Shown piece by piece: positions 35,580 through 46,004 of a DNA stretch of 51,491 nucleotides. The translations under genes were made by a program, and so were the position numbers. Each line of letters opens with the position of its first letter. Positions within the stretch are counted from its first letter, which is position 1. Origin of the DNA: Thiotrichaceae bacterium (lineage in GTDB: Bacteria > Pseudomonadota > Gammaproteobacteria > Thiotrichales > Thiotrichaceae); NCBI GenBank assembly GCA_026989335.1, contig JALSJN010000063.1:1-51491 (forward strand). Reading direction: 5' to 3'. Under the pieces are notes generated by a model. That model worked only from the letters and a program-made list of their open reading frames with translations, did not search any database and was not told the origin of the DNA.

Positions 35580-36245
35580 TCACTTAAAATATTGTGTAAA
35601 TGAGTCACTATCTTCACGCGAAGTGCGATAACTATTCACCACCGCATTTTTATCTTCATAGCCTAATGCCATTCCACACAATAAAATATTGTCATTAGAA
35701 TAACCCAGTTCTTGTTTAATAATCTCAGGGTAATCTGCGAGTGAAGCTTGAGGGCAGGTGGCTAAACCCTGCTCTACAGCAGATAACATAACCGACTGTA
35801 AAAACATGCCATAATCCATAAAAGAACCTGCTTGCATGCGTTTATCCATAAAAAATAACAACATGACGGGGGCATCAAAGGCTCGATAATTAGCCGCCCA
35901 CTGATTGGTTTGCCGCTTTCTATCCCCACGCTCAATATTGAGTGTTTTGTACATCAGTAAACCACATTCTTTTCGACGTGAAGTGAATGGTTCAGCCCAT
36001 TCCTTAGGATAATAGTCATATTCAGCTTTACCTTTATCACCACTACGAAAAGTATCTTCAAGCTTTGTTTGTAAACGTTTCTTAGTTTCACCACTTATCA
36101 CAGCAACTTGCCAGGGTTGTGTATTTACCCCTGAAGGTGAATGGCTTGCGGCATCTAAAATGGCGGTTATTTTTGTCGGTTCTACAGGCTGATCTAAATA
36201 GGCACGAACAGACTTTCGTTGTTGTAGGGCTTCTGAAACTGTCAT
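35580..36245 (-). CDS. Nitroreductase family protein
   Basis: FMN-dependent oxidoreductase of 221 residues with the family start EALQQRKSVRAYLDQPV and the FMN contact SPSGVNTQPWQVAVI. The later region has SFMDYGMFLQSVMLSAVEQGLATCPQASLADYPEII and CGMALGYED. The physiological substrate is not known from sequence. It lies 19 nt upstream of the acyl-CoA synthetase gene and probably forms an operon with it. Confidence 0.88.
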   Translation of the reverse strand: MTVSEALQQRKSVRAYLDQPVEPTKITAILDAASHSPSGVNTQPWQVAVISGETKKRLQTKLEDTFRSGDKGKAEYDYYPKEWAEPFTSRRKECGLLMYKTLNIERGDRKRQTNQWAANYRAFDAPVMLLFFMDKRMQAGSFMDYGMFLQSVMLSAVEQGLATCPQASLADYPEIIKQELGYSNDNILLCGMALGYEDKNAVVNSYRTSREDSDSFTQYFK

Positions 36246-36282
36246 GATTGATTCTCCATTTACTCTTTTTAATATGGCTAGG

Positions 36283-37090
36283 AATTATGGTAAGGGATAT
36301 GTACGTGCCTGCCATTAAAACACGTGTGCTACGGCTCATAATAACTTTATTGACTAGCCATTTTCCATCAATATTAAGTGTTTCAGAACCTACCTTTAGT
36401 GTGTTTGAAGGGTGATCAAAGATGATTGAATTTTTAATATTCCCGCCTACAGCTGACTAGGCATCAAATTTTAGGCGTGGATTTTGAGAATGGTCATTCC
36501 TTCACAAAATTCACAATAACGAAGTTGATGCCTTGTAAGCTCGCCCTGCGGGGCTTAGCCAAATTCTCAGCCTCTGTGTTATGTTCGCTTTAAAGGTAAT
36601 AAGCATTAAAAGTTCACATGCCTTGATGCTGAAAATTTGGCGTTGCCAGAACTCAGCTAGGTTATTCAGAGGTTCCTTAAAGGTTCCAATATTCGGTACT
36701 TTAAGGTTATCAACAAGATTACCTGTCGGAAACATGGCTTCGGTAGCATCAACAGGGTTTATAAATTCAATTAGAATTTCAGCCGCTGGAAAGGTAACGC
36801 CATCCAATTAAAAATCACCAGCCTCTTGAACTTCACTATTTACGATTGGAACGTGTATAACAATAGTTTTTTTAATATTCACTTGCCAGACACGTACTGC
36901 AGCAATACTATTTTCAGGTATTTACCTTGGTCAATCAAACCATTACTCATCGCAAAAGAGCCGACCGCAGCGGTTAAATTCCCACAGTTGCCACTCCAGT
37001 CACAAAGGGTTTATCAATAGAACTTGGCCAAAAAGATAATCAACATCATGACATTTTTGAGAGTTTAGAATTTGTTTTATTCCTTTCTTT
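36283..37090 (-). pseudogene. Remnant of prpF (2-methylaconitate isomerase)
   Basis: Several pieces in different frames align in order with PrpF. HDVDYLFGQV and SIDKPFV are followed by DWSGNCGNLTAAVGSFAMSNGLID (one base off) and NIKKTIVIHVPIVNSEVQEAGDF. A stop then precedes LDGVTFPAAEILIEFINPVDATEAMFPTGNLVDNLKVPNIGTFK. About 200 bp of foreign, palindrome-bearing DNA follows, then the C-terminal piece HPSNTLKVGSETLNIDGKWLVNKVIMSRSTRVLMAG. The middle of the gene is missing. The isomerase would act in the methylcitrate cycle; the gene is clearly dead. Confidence 0.8.
36459..36533. repeat. Imperfect palindrome inserted in the prpF remnant
   Basis: AGGCATCAA (36459-36467) pairs with TTGATGCCT (36525-36533), with inner pairing GTGGATTTTG/CAAAATTCAC and a GAATGGTCATTC centre. 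It lies within a stretch of about 200 bp that does not match PrpF, so it probably belongs to an inserted or relic mobile sequence. A second small GC-rich hairpin lies at about 36538-36557. Confidence 0.6.
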
Positions 37091-37132
37091 GCCTCAACGT
37101 GCAATTCACTGCTTGCTTCACACTGGTGAACC

Positions 37133-37162
37133 GATTAAAGCGCCTTAGAGGCGTCTTTAATC
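37133..37162 (-). terminator. Hairpin at the purL stop
   Basis: GATTAAAGCGCC (37133-37144) pairs with GGCG-T-CTTTAATC (37150-37162, one bulged T). It includes the last codons of purL. No U-tract follows on the purL strand, so termination is uncertain. Confidence 0.45.
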
Positions 37163-40100
37163 GACCCAAACACGTGCATTTCTAAACATTCTCATCCATG
37201 GGCTATCTTCTCCCCAATCATCTGGTGCCCAAGAGTTTGTAGCCGTTCGAATCACACGTTCAGGGTGTGGCATCATAATGGTGAAACGTCCGTCAGTGCT
37301 TGTTAATCCCGTTATTCCAAGTTGTGAACCATTGGGGTTTTCAGGGTACATATTAGTTGGGTTACCCGCATTATCAATGTAGCGGACGCTTACAAAACCA
37401 TTGCTTATAACATCGTTAGGGTTAATATTATCGACAAATACGGCGTTACCTTCACCGTGCGCATTAACTACAGGGATTTTTGTACCTTGCATGTCTTTAA
37501 AGAAAAGTGAGGGTGAATCCATAATCTCAACCATCGTAACTCGTCCTTCAAATTGTTCAGATTCGTTTCGATGAAATTCTGGCCAATGACTAGCGCCAGG
37601 AATCATATGACGAAGATGTGAGAGCATTTGGCAGCCATTACAAACACCGAGCCCGAAAGCATTCTTGCGTTCAAAGAAAGCACTAAACTCATCTTTCGCA
37701 CGTGGGTTGTGTAAAATCGTTTTTGCCCAGCCGCCGCCAGCACCTAGCACATCCCCATAGGAAAAACCTCCGCAAGCTACCATTCCTTTAAAGGTATCGA
37801 GAGAGGTACGTCCAGAGATGATATCTGTCATATGAACATCAATCGTGTTAAAGCCTGCGCGGTCAAAAGCCACGGCCATTTCTTGTTGCCCATTTACGCC
37901 TTGATCGCGCAAGATAGCAATTTCAGGGCGCGCCCCTGTATTTACATAGGGCGCTGTAATGTCTTCATTAATATCAAAATGTGTATGTGCAAATAAGCCA
38001 TTATCATGATGATCATCAAGTCGCTCAAATTCTTGTTGCGCGCAGGCGTCATTATCACGTAATGATTGCATGCGGTAACTGGTTTCGCTCCACGTTTTTT
38101 GTAAGGCTACACGCTCTTTTTGATAAACTATTTGATGCGCCCAACTAAAGCTAATCTCATCATCTTCATTAAGTTTGCCGATCACATGTGAGTAGGCTCC
38201 TAAATCGGCCTCACGCAGTGCCGATAAAACGTCTTCGGTATCGGTATGGTGTACCTGAATAACCGCGCCAAGCTCTTCGTTAAAGAGTGCTTCTAAGGGA
38301 CTTTTTGCAATATCATCAAGGCGAATAGTAATACCTGTATGACCCGCGAAAGCCATTTCAGTCAGGGTCGCGAGTAAGCCACCATCAGAGCGATCATGAT
38401 ATGCCATGATTTTATCTTCACTATTGAGCAACTGGATAACTTTAAAGAAGTTAATCAGTGTTTCAGCGTCATTCAAATCAGGCGCACGTGCCCCCACTTG
38501 CGAATAAACTTGCGATAGCGCCGAAGCTGCTAAACGATTCTTGCCTTTGCCTAAGTCTATTAAAATCAGGTCACTGTCGCCGCTGTCTGTTCTTAGCTGT
38601 GGCGTTAGTGTTTTACGCACATCTTCTACAATGGCAAAACCTGTTATAATTAAAGAAAGTGGGGCAGCCATTACATGGTGGGTTTCACCTGTTTCAGTGC
38701 GCTGATCCCACACGGTTTTCATCGAGAGTGAATCTTTTCCTACTGGAATCGCAATCCCAAGTTTTGGGCATAGCTCTTCACCCACCGCTTTTACGGTATC
38801 AAATAGCGCCGCATCTTCGCCTTCAAAACCTGCCGCTGCCATCCAGTTGGCAGATAAAAATATATCAGAAATTTTGCCAATTTTTGCAGCAGCAATATTG
38901 GTAATGGCTTCACCAATTGCCATGCGACCCGATGCTTCAGGGGATACTAAAGCGATAGGAGTACGCTCGCCCAGCGCCATGGCCTCACCATGATGCCCCA
39001 CATAATCAGAACATGTAACAGCCACATCCGCAACGGGTACTTGCCAAGGCCCAACCATTTGATCACGGTTAACCATGCCAGTAATAGAACGATCACCAAT
39101 TGTAACAAGAAATGATTTTGAGGCAACGGAGGGTAAACTTAATACCCGTTCAATAGCTTCATCAAGTTGAATATTTTCTAATCTGAGCTCAGGTTTATGA
39201 AAGGTTTTGTGATGTACATTGCGGAGCATTTTCGGTGGTTTACCTAACAACATATCCATCGACATATTGACGGGTGGCACAGGCTCATTATTGAATAATG
39301 AATCTTCCACCCGTAAATGTGGCTCTTCAGTGGCTTCACCCACTACCGCATAAATGGCACGCTCACGCTCACATAATGCTTTAAAGGTATCCAACTTATC
39401 TGCATCTATTGCTAATACATAACGCTCTTGCGCCTCGTTACACCAAATTTCATGGGGTGCCATACTCGGCTCATCATTCGGTACATTGCGAAGCTCAAAC
39501 TTACCACCACGCCCAGCATCATTAACAATTTCAGGAATCGCATTTGAAATACCCCCTGCGCCCACATCATGAATCCACAAAATAGGGTTGTCATCGCCCA
39601 TCGCGACACAGCGATCAATCACCTCTTGTGCACGACGTTCCATCTCTGGGTTACCCCGTTGTACTGAAGCAAAATCTAATGATTCTGCGGATGCGCCACT
39701 CGCCATTGAAGAAGCTGCACCACCGCCTAAACCAATCAGCATGGCAGGACCACCTAAAACAATAATCGGCGTTTTGACAGGGACTTCTTTCATTTCAATA
39801 TTATTAGGGCGGATATTTCCCACACCGCCCGCCAACATAATCGGTTTATGGTAACCGCGTAACTCTTTACCATCTTCACCGAGTTTAGAAGCCCCAGGTA
39901 CTTCGGCCTCATAGGTTCTAAAGTATCCCGTTAAACAGGGGCGACCAAACTCATTATTAAATGCAGCCGCACCAATCGGCCCTTCCAGCATGATGTTTAA
40001 AGCCGTGTCGATGCGTGATGGCTTGCCGTGGTCTTTCTCCCATTCGTGGGTGAAATTGGGTATTTTAAGATTAGATACTGAAAAACCACACAAACCTGCT

Positions 40101-41134
40101 TTGGGTTTAGAGCCATTACCCGTTGCGCCTTCATCACGAATCTCACCACCAGAACCTGTTGCAGCACCAGGGAAAGGTGAAATGGCAGTAGGGTGGTTGT
40201 GTGTTTCAACCTTCATTAACATATGCACAGCTTCATTCGTGTATCCATACTCATGGTTATTTGAGTTAGGAAAGAAACGTGTCGCTTGTGGGCCTTCAAC
40301 CACCGAAGCATTATCATGATAGGCAGATAAAACTCCTTCAGGCGATTGCTTAAAGGTATTTTTAATCATGCCAAACAAGGTTTTATCTTGCTTTTCACCA
40401 TCAATAATCCAATCCGCATTAAAGATTTTATGCCGGCAATGCTCTGAATTTGCCTGCGCAAACATCATTAATTCAACATCGGTTGGATTACGTTTTAGCT
40501 GTGCGTAATTTTTGGCGAGGTAGTCTATTTCATCATCAGATAAGGCTAAACCTAGTTCAATATTCGCTTTGTTTAAAGCAGCTACTGCAATAGGGTGGTT
40601 GTCTTCCACGCTATCTTCATCAAATTCTAAATCTATAATTTGCAATGGCGCAGGTTCAGCGGTTGTAAATAACGCTTCAGCCTTTACATAGTCACCCATT
40701 ACCGTTTCAATCATACGGTCATGCAATTGATCCTTAATGAATAGTTTTCTATCATCAGTTAGTTCTTCAAAATTATTTTCACGCTCAATATAGTAAGCAA
40801 TACCGCGCTCAACACGGTTGACATTACCCAACCCACAATTATGTAATATATCTGTTGCTTTGCTCGACCACGGTGAGATTGTGCCAGTACGCGGAACGAC
40901 TAAAAATAAATCACCCGCAGGCTCATGATGACCATAATTTTTGCCACTATCACTGTAGTCAAGTAAAGACTTTAAGGTGTTAAATTCTTTACTACTTAGT
41001 TCGTTACTGGTTTTTATAAAATGATAATAACGAGCATGAATATCCGTAATTTCAGGCATAGACTGTTGAAGTTTTGTGAGTAGTTTATTTTTCTTAAAAT
41101 CAGAGAAGGCGCGACTACCAGGGAGTGTTAACAT
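37157..41134 (-). CDS. purL: Phosphoribosylformylglycinamidine synthase, large single-chain form
   Basis: Fourth step of purine synthesis, converting FGAR, glutamine and ATP to FGAM. The 1325-residue single chain is the proteobacterial type. It has an N-terminal PurS-like domain, two synthase halves ([55 protein letters not shown]) and a C-terminal glutaminase with Cys1165 in GVCNGCQ and the His1290/Glu1292 pair in MMPHPER. The gene is intact. The 41135-41392 region upstream shows no gene. Confidence 0.97.
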   Translation of the reverse strand: MLTLPGSRAFSDFKKNKLLTKLQQSMPEITDIHARYYHFIKTSNELSSKEFNTLKSLLDYSDSGKNYGHHEPAGDLFLVVPRTGTISPWSSKATDILHNCGLGNVNRVERGIAYYIERENNFEELTDDRKLFIKDQLHDRMIETVMGDYVKAEALFTTAEPAPLQIIDLEFDEDSVEDNHPIAVAALNKANIELGLALSDDEIDYLAKNYAQLKRNPTDVELMMFAQANSEHCRHKIFNADWIIDGEKQDKTLFGMIKNTFKQSPEGVLSAYHDNASVVEGPQATRFFPNSNNHEYGYTNEAVHMLMKVETHNHPTAISPFPGAATGSGGEIRDEGATGNGSKPKAGLCGFSVSNLKIPNFTHEWEKDHGKPSRIDTALNIMLEGPIGAAAFNNEFGRPCLTGYFRTYEAEVPGASKLGEDGKELRGYHKPIMLAGGVGNIRPNNIEMKEVPVKTPIIVLGGPAMLIGLGGGAASSMASGASAESLDFASVQRGNPEMERRAQEVIDRCVAMGDDNPILWIHDVGAGGISNAIPEIVNDAGRGGKFELRNVPNDEPSMAPHEIWCNEAQERYVLAIDADKLDTFKALCERERAIYAVVGEATEEPHLRVEDSLFNNEPVPPVNMSMDMLLGKPPKMLRNVHHKTFHKPELRLENIQLDEAIERVLSLPSVASKSFLVTIGDRSITGMVNRDQMVGPWQVPVADVAVTCSDYVGHHGEAMALGERTPIALVSPEASGRMAIGEAITNIAAAKIGKISDIFLSANWMAAAGFEGEDAALFDTVKAVGEELCPKLGIAIPVGKDSLSMKTVWDQRTETGETHHVMAAPLSLIITGFAIVEDVRKTLTPQLRTDSGDSDLILIDLGKGKNRLAASALSQVYSQVGARAPDLNDAETLINFFKVIQLLNSEDKIMAYHDRSDGGLLATLTEMAFAGHTGITIRLDDIAKSPLEALFNEELGAVIQVHHTDTEDVLSALREADLGAYSHVIGKLNEDDEISFSWAHQIVYQKERVALQKTWSETSYRMQSLRDNDACAQQEFERLDDHHDNGLFAHTHFDINEDITAPYVNTGARPEIAILRDQGVNGQQEMAVAFDRAGFNTIDVHMTDIISGRTSLDTFKGMVACGGFSYGDVLGAGGGWAKTILHNPRAKDEFSAFFERKNAFGLGVCNGCQMLSHLRHMIPGASHWPEFHRNESEQFEGRVTMVEIMDSPSLFFKDMQGTKIPVVNAHGEGNAVFVDNINPNDVISNGFVSVRYIDNAGNPTNMYPENPNGSQLGITGLTSTDGRFTIMMPHPERVIRTATNSWAPDDWGEDSPWMRMFRNARVWVD

Positions 41135-41392
41135 ACTCGTTAAACCTTTTATGGGTTAGTTTTGAATGTAAAGGGGTGATATGCACATGATAAAACAAAT
41201 TCGAATGAAGTCTTATCTTTTTTCGGATTAATTACAGTGCTTGTTTGTGACTGATGACATTAAGCCCTTTCTTTAAATATGAGGCTTACATTTTATTGAA
41301 AGTGTTTTCGAGATAGAGATGTGAGGGCTTACAGCGAAATGTCTTTGCAATCCCTCAATATAGTAACTCTCTGTCACGTGTTATTGATTAAA

Positions 41393-41550
41393 TGGGCCGT
41401 AGCACGACTCGGATGACGAGTAAAAGTGGCTGAAATTTCGCTGCTTTTCGTTAGAAAACGTGCTAATAACTCGTTATTAGCTTCATTTTCGCCTTAATCA
41501 GTGGAATTTCATCTGCTTTTTCTTTCGTCACCGAGTCGTGCAAAGGTCTC
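41393..41550 (+). mobile_element. Palindromic non-autonomous element, copy 3
   Basis: The left end is degenerate (TGGGCCGTAGCACGACTCGG) and the right end is intact (CCGAGTCGTGCAAAGGTCTC). The interior matches copy 1 in blocks (CTGCTTTTCGTT, AACTCGTTATTAGCTTCATTTTC, CTTAATCAGT). TAAA adjoins both ends and may be the target duplication. The right end supplies part of the TAG stop of the neighbouring - strand gene. Confidence 0.75.
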
Positions 41551-43250
41551 TAAATATCTAATAATTTATAGAGCTTGATACTAACTTTGCCACCTTTCCT
41601 CGTTGGCAATGTAACATATAAGGCGTTACCTACAATCACCAGACCTTCTGGCTCAATGGTTTTGTAACTTAAGGCATTTTGAAGTGTGAAAGAATACGAA
41701 GCTATTAGCTTTCCAGTCGTAGCATCCAGTAGAAAAAGTTTTTTAATATTATCTTCAGTCTGTGTTTTCCAGTCACCCCTAGCGATATAGATAATATTAT
41801 CTTTCATCGCGATACCTTGGTTGTAATTACCATTAGGCTGTCCATCACTTAAATCTAACTTAAAGCGGTTCTCCATTTTTAATGATTCTTTATCAATAAG
41901 CTGAATATCTAAGACTTTACGACTTACATAACTTACAACGGCAACTTTATCCTTTTTTTCATTTAGGCTCGCTGTTGAAGAACCTCTATTATTAAGGACA
42001 ATATCCTTATTATGCGTAATATTTAACTCAACAGAATTGTTATTACCCAAATGATTAAAATCAATATTTGTCGTATCTAGAGTGAATCGAGCTATGCCTT
42101 TCCCACCATTATCTCTTTGGGTATAAACATAATATAGATTACTACTTAGTTTTTCTAAGCTTAAATCTTGCCCATGAGAAGCGTAGTCTAATCGCTTATT
42201 GGCAATAGATTTACCATTAGGAGCAAGTAGGTTGAATAAGATGTAGGTGTCTTCCTTCTTACCAGTGACAGGGTTTAGCGTTTTAATATTATGCGACATA
42301 AGATAAAAGCCATTATCTAACACCGTAATCGCTTGCAGCCACATTTTGTAGTTAGGGTTGAGCGTGTTTTGCGGTAAAAAGTTTATGTTGTCTTTACTTT
42401 TAAGTAAACGTCTCGCGCTATTTTCATCATTGGTTAAGACAAGTAAGTCTTGAGGGTTTCTAGAAGTATCAATATTAAAAGTAGAGCCAACACTCCAATC
42501 AGTCCAGTTATTATTGTTAAGGCTTCTTACCCACCATGTTTTGATATCTCCTTGTTTAAATTTTGTTTGTGATGCTGTTAACGTATATGAACATTGGCTT
42601 GTATTGCAACTGACTTGATTGTTAGAAAGAATAAATGATGCCCAGCCTTGACCATTATCACTTTCAAACCCTATTTGATACTTTGAAGAATGACTACTTA
42701 AAGACCAAACAAACGTCGGATTAAGCAGTGTTGTAGCTGTTTCTGATGACGGTAAAATAGGTTTTGCCGACGTTATAATTGTTGGTGGCGGTGTCGCTGA
42801 ATAGAGAAACACGTGCGTACTTGACCATTGCGTTGTCTTACCTGGGATATACGGTTTTACCCACCATGCTTTTTCATCATTTTCATCGAGCACAAGGTCA
42901 GCAGGCGTGTATGAGCATCTAGAGGCATTAGCTTGATTACAGTTTGCCTGCTCGGCAGTTACAATATATTCATGCCAGCGTGTGCTGGTTTCGGTGTCTT
43001 CATGACCCACTAAATATTGTGTAGCACCAACAGTCTTTGGCCAAACAAATTCAGGGGTTGAATCACTAATCTGACCCGTAGGCTTGTAATGATTTGATGT
43101 GGCAACCTTCTCTCGAACAAAAGCAGGGTGGTTAGCACCATCAAGGCCGGGGGAGCCTAATTTATTGCTATCTAGACAGCCTGATAAAACCAAACTTAAT
43201 AACGCAGTTAAATGAAGTTTAGGGTTGTTTGTAATGAATTTATAGCTCAT
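41550..43250 (-). CDS. Secreted lipoprotein, two repeat modules and probable beta-propeller
   Basis: From ATG 43250 (an in-frame ATG lies 12 nt upstream) the product is 566 residues with a lipobox LVLSGC. Two similar modules of about 100 residues follow. Each has FVW, a Cys pair ending in CSYT (NCNQANASRCSYT, SCNTSQCSYT) and WWV...W, suggesting fibronectin-like folds with one disulfide. The C-terminal 290 residues contain blade-like repeats (QDLSLEKLSSNLYYVY, QGIAMKDNIIYIARGDW, IEPEGLVIVGNALYVTLP). They may resemble propellers of the TagC/phage receptor-binding type, which is tentative. The palindromic element provides the stop, so the original C-terminus may be lost. Confidence 0.65.
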   Translation of the reverse strand: MSYKFITNNPKLHLTALLSLVLSGCLDSNKLGSPGLDGANHPAFVREKVATSNHYKPTGQISDSTPEFVWPKTVGATQYLVGHEDTETSTRWHEYIVTAEQANCNQANASRCSYTPADLVLDENDEKAWWVKPYIPGKTTQWSSTHVFLYSATPPPTIITSAKPILPSSETATTLLNPTFVWSLSSHSSKYQIGFESDNGQGWASFILSNNQVSCNTSQCSYTLTASQTKFKQGDIKTWWVRSLNNNNWTDWSVGSTFNIDTSRNPQDLLVLTNDENSARRLLKSKDNINFLPQNTLNPNYKMWLQAITVLDNGFYLMSHNIKTLNPVTGKKEDTYILFNLLAPNGKSIANKRLDYASHGQDLSLEKLSSNLYYVYTQRDNGGKGIARFTLDTTNIDFNHLGNNNSVELNITHNKDIVLNNRGSSTASLNEKKDKVAVVSYVSRKVLDIQLIDKESLKMENRFKLDLSDGQPNGNYNQGIAMKDNIIYIARGDWKTQTEDNIKKLFLLDATTGKLIASYSFTLQNALSYKTIEPEGLVIVGNALYVTLPTRKGGKVSIKLYKLLDI

Positions 43251-43382
43251 GAGAGTCACCATATATTAGTTTTTTAGCAAGAATAGATTACTCCTACTAA
43301 TAGGTGTAGTAACTCATGATTAATGGTTGTATAAAAAGACAAAAGGATAAATAAGGAATATTAGATTCCTCTAGTTTAATAA

Positions 43383-45368
43383 CTACTCCACAATTACCCT
43401 AAACTTAATATTAAAATTTGGCGATGTAGCAGCCGTCTTGGGTAAGAAATCCCCACTCATTGAAGCACGAATATTTGTGACGCTACTATCGCTACCCTCA
43501 GCATCTGGAGAAGGTGTGTAAGCATACGTAGTACCACCATTGTTTGAATAAGTAATGCTTGCAAGTAATAAACCACTTGTTGGCGTACCATTAGCAAAAT
43601 AGAGTGCTTTACAATCACCCAAAGTTGTTACACAGACCTTCGTATTAGTAGGGATAGCATCAGAAATCACAATAGAATTATTATCAGCAGCTAAGTTACC
43701 ATCATTTTTAGCGGTAATAGTATATTCTAAAATAGCGCCAGGAATGGCAATAGGGTTACTCGCACCATTATAAGGGTCATAAACAGTTAATACTGTTTTT
43801 GCCAAACTAATATCGGGTATTGCAGTATTAGACTCACCCATGCTATTAATAAATGAAGAGGCATCTGTATCTCTTGTAATAAAAAAACCGGAACATGCAC
43901 TAGCATCACCACTGCTGGTGATTTCCCAGCACACACTGGAGTCAGAGTCGGTATTATTAGGCGTTAAACTAACAGACTCACCAGTAGCTGCCCCACCAAG
44001 TCTGCCACTGTCAACGTTATTCCAACTAACCGTCACACCATTGACACTCACCGGAGCAGGGTCGATAGAACCACCTGTGCCATAAGTCATAAAATCAACA
44101 GGAATCGAGTTATAAGCAACAGAGCCACCAACAAGGGTAGTTGCATCGGTACTCGATGGTTTTAACAGCACAATATCATCCGCTGTATTTGCCAGTGGTG
44201 TCGTCGTTTTTCCTGAATAAATATGATGAACACCGCCAGAACTACTGGGCGTACCAATAGCAGAATGGAAAATCACATAGTCACCCACATTGACATTAAC
44301 ATCAGGAAAACGAAAATCTTGAGACGCACCACCATCTTGTGAAGAAACCAAATAATTAAGAATAGAACCACCACTCAAAACCGTAAATTCTATAAACTCA
44401 TCAATACCCGTCACTTGGCGATACAATACCTCATTGATTCGAAGATCAGCATAGGTTTTTACAATAGGCTCCATCACCCAGTAAGCCACCTGCTCAGAGG
44501 TATGACTACGGTCAGTGTCACTCACAGTATCCTCATCAATCGCCAAGCTTATTTGAGCAGAAACGGGAGATGCACCATAGAGAACAGCCCAGCCACCATC
44601 AGAGCCATCCATTGCCGATATTGTAGCGGTAGCATAACTATAAGTGCGAGGTAAGGTATAACTATAGGGCGGAGAATTTAAAACCCCTCGAACCGTATCA
44701 ACCCCCAAAGTAATTTTTACATAGGCATTGGGTAGGATATATTCAGCTTCTTCAGCTATAAAATACCCTAACGTTTCTGTAGTTGGGGCTGTAACAGTAG
44801 ATTCCCCAGTGTGTTTACCCACACAAATAGATGCATTAGTAGCAGACGCTGTACGCGTACAATTACTTGACCAAAAAGATACAAAGTTAGCATTATTAAA
44901 AGACATCACCTGTCCAGTGATGACAGGTTTTGTATACGTTTGAACTTTACTAGCCGTAACATTGACCATTTTAGCAATGTCCCAATCGCCTTTTTTATTG
45001 GTTTGAGTTGATGAAACAGTATGTGCCTCATACTTAATAGGTAACGTGTAAGAACCCTCTTCAGAAATAGTACAATACACATCAGACGCAGTAATAGCGG
45101 TAGAATTTAAAGGTCGCTGAACTTTAACCTGAATACTAGAACCCACAAGCTGAACACGCACCGCACCTTCATTATTGGCACCAGAAGGAAGGTTATAAGT
45201 ACAGGCGACAACAGGGCTGGCGTAACTATTTGAAAGAGATAAAGTTCTCCATGCATTACTTACATTCGAGATCCTCACCATCTCTAGATAAGAAGTAATC
45301 GGGTAAGCTCCTGATAAAAAAGGAAGAAACATGAAAAATAGTAATGTTAAAAATTTAAAATACATCAT
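43383..45368 (-). CDS. Large secreted beta-rich protein with lamin-tail-like domain
   Basis: The 661-residue product has a signal peptide (FKFLTLLFFMFLPFLSGAYP) followed by two or three related beta modules (residues about 30-300) that share Cys pairs and YFIAEEAEY/YWVMEP words. A lamin-tail-like domain follows (LRINEVLYRQVTGIDEFIEFTVLSGG ... FRFPDVNVNVGDYVIFHS). The C-terminal region resembles a DUF11/conserved-repeat domain (PGAILEYTITAKNDGNLAADNNSIVISDAIPTNT). No anchor is seen at the C-terminus. It is probably a surface or extracellular protein; function unknown. Domain names are from memory of motifs. Confidence 0.65.
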   Translation of the reverse strand: MMYFKFLTLLFFMFLPFLSGAYPITSYLEMVRISNVSNAWRTLSLSNSYASPVVACTYNLPSGANNEGAVRVQLVGSSIQVKVQRPLNSTAITASDVYCTISEEGSYTLPIKYEAHTVSSTQTNKKGDWDIAKMVNVTASKVQTYTKPVITGQVMSFNNANFVSFWSSNCTRTASATNASICVGKHTGESTVTAPTTETLGYFIAEEAEYILPNAYVKITLGVDTVRGVLNSPPYSYTLPRTYSYATATISAMDGSDGGWAVLYGASPVSAQISLAIDEDTVSDTDRSHTSEQVAYWVMEPIVKTYADLRINEVLYRQVTGIDEFIEFTVLSGGSILNYLVSSQDGGASQDFRFPDVNVNVGDYVIFHSAIGTPSSSGGVHHIYSGKTTTPLANTADDIVLLKPSSTDATTLVGGSVAYNSIPVDFMTYGTGGSIDPAPVSVNGVTVSWNNVDSGRLGGAATGESVSLTPNNTDSDSSVCWEITSSGDASACSGFFITRDTDASSFINSMGESNTAIPDISLAKTVLTVYDPYNGASNPIAIPGAILEYTITAKNDGNLAADNNSIVISDAIPTNTKVCVTTLGDCKALYFANGTPTSGLLLASITYSNNGGTTYAYTPSPDAEGSDSSVTNIRASMSGDFLPKTAATSPNFNIKFRVIVE

Positions 45369-45499
45369 TTTTTATTTGAAAGTAGAGGTTATGGCACCAT
45401 TATAAAAGTACAGAGCTTGATACAAGATGAATCAACGATTTATCAGACAAATACTGACAGGAACTAAAAAACCTGTAAAATGTCTATTAAAATAGAAAA

Positions 45500-45524
45500 T
45501 AGGGCGTTTATAAAGTACGCCCTA
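45500..45524 (-). terminator. Hairpin upstream of tmRNA
   Basis: TAGGGCG (45500-45506)/CGCCCTA (45518-45524) with an 11-nt AT-rich loop. It lies between the divergent secreted-protein gene and ssrA. Orientation is uncertain. The rest of 45369-45585 shows a TATAAA (45551) that could be the ssrA -10. Confidence 0.4.
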
Positions 45525-45585
45525 TCATCATAACTAGCACTGCTCGCTAGTATAAAAAGAGCATCTTTATTAATTTAAAGACTTT

Positions 45586-45944
45586 GGGGGCGATCTGGAT
45601 TCGACGTGGATTGTGAAACCTTAGGAGCATGTAGTGCGTTTAGTGAGCACTTAAACACTATCTAAAAAACTTTAGTTGCCAATGATGACAACTACGCTCT
45701 AGCTGCTTAATAAGCATCACTAGACTCCTGACCTTTCCTCGTCCGTAGGGCAAGTGTTCGGGATCATATATACGGAATCGCGGTGAAGCACGTCTGGGGT
45801 GGATCCGTTAAAACTTTACCAGAATCGCTCTTTTCAATCCTGTCTATTGGTTAGATAAGAGCTAAATTAATAGATAGACTAAACATGTAGCGCCTACAGG
45901 CAGAGCGTTTGCGGACGCGGGTTCAATTCCCGCCGCCTCCACCA
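45586..45944 (+). ncRNA. ssrA: Transfer-messenger RNA
   Basis: Rescues stalled ribosomes and tags the unfinished protein. The 5' acceptor arm GGGGGCG (45586-45592) pairs with CGCCTCC near the 3' end, and the TTCAATTCC T-arm and CCA (45942-45944) are encoded. The GGATTCGAC sequence near the 5' end is diagnostic. The tag reading frame starts at GCC 45678 and ends at TAA 45708-45710, giving ANDDNYALAA. A strong terminator follows. ssrA genes are frequent integration sites, and a decayed mobile region begins right after this one. Confidence 0.97.
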
Positions 45945-45954
45945 AACAAAAACA

Positions 45955-45979
45955 GCCACCCGTAAGGGGTGGCTTTTTT
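45955..45979 (+). terminator. tmRNA terminator
   Basis: GCCACCC (45955-45961)/GGGTGGC (45967-45973) with a GTAAG loop and six T. Confidence 0.93.
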
Positions 45980-46004
45980 GTTTGTGTGGAGCGGGAATTG
46001 AACC
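45974..46004 (-). repeat. Inverted partial copy of the tmRNA 3' end
   Basis: Read on the - strand, this stretch gives GGTTCAATTCCCGC, then TCCACACAAAC. The tmRNA end reads GGTTCAATTCCCGCCGCCTCCACCAAAC, so the copy lacks about four bases and has one change. With the terminator arms it forms an inverted repeat of about 86 bp (45919-46004) centred on the terminator loop. It may be a relic attachment site or an inverted duplication. Confidence 0.7.

Noticed and set aside
36581-36811. Forward ORF at 36581 as a gene
   Set aside because: It runs opposite to the prpF remnant and the inserted palindrome, and has no homology I recognise.
39990-40319. Forward ORF inside purL
   Set aside because: It is a shadow frame of a strongly conserved gene on the other strand.
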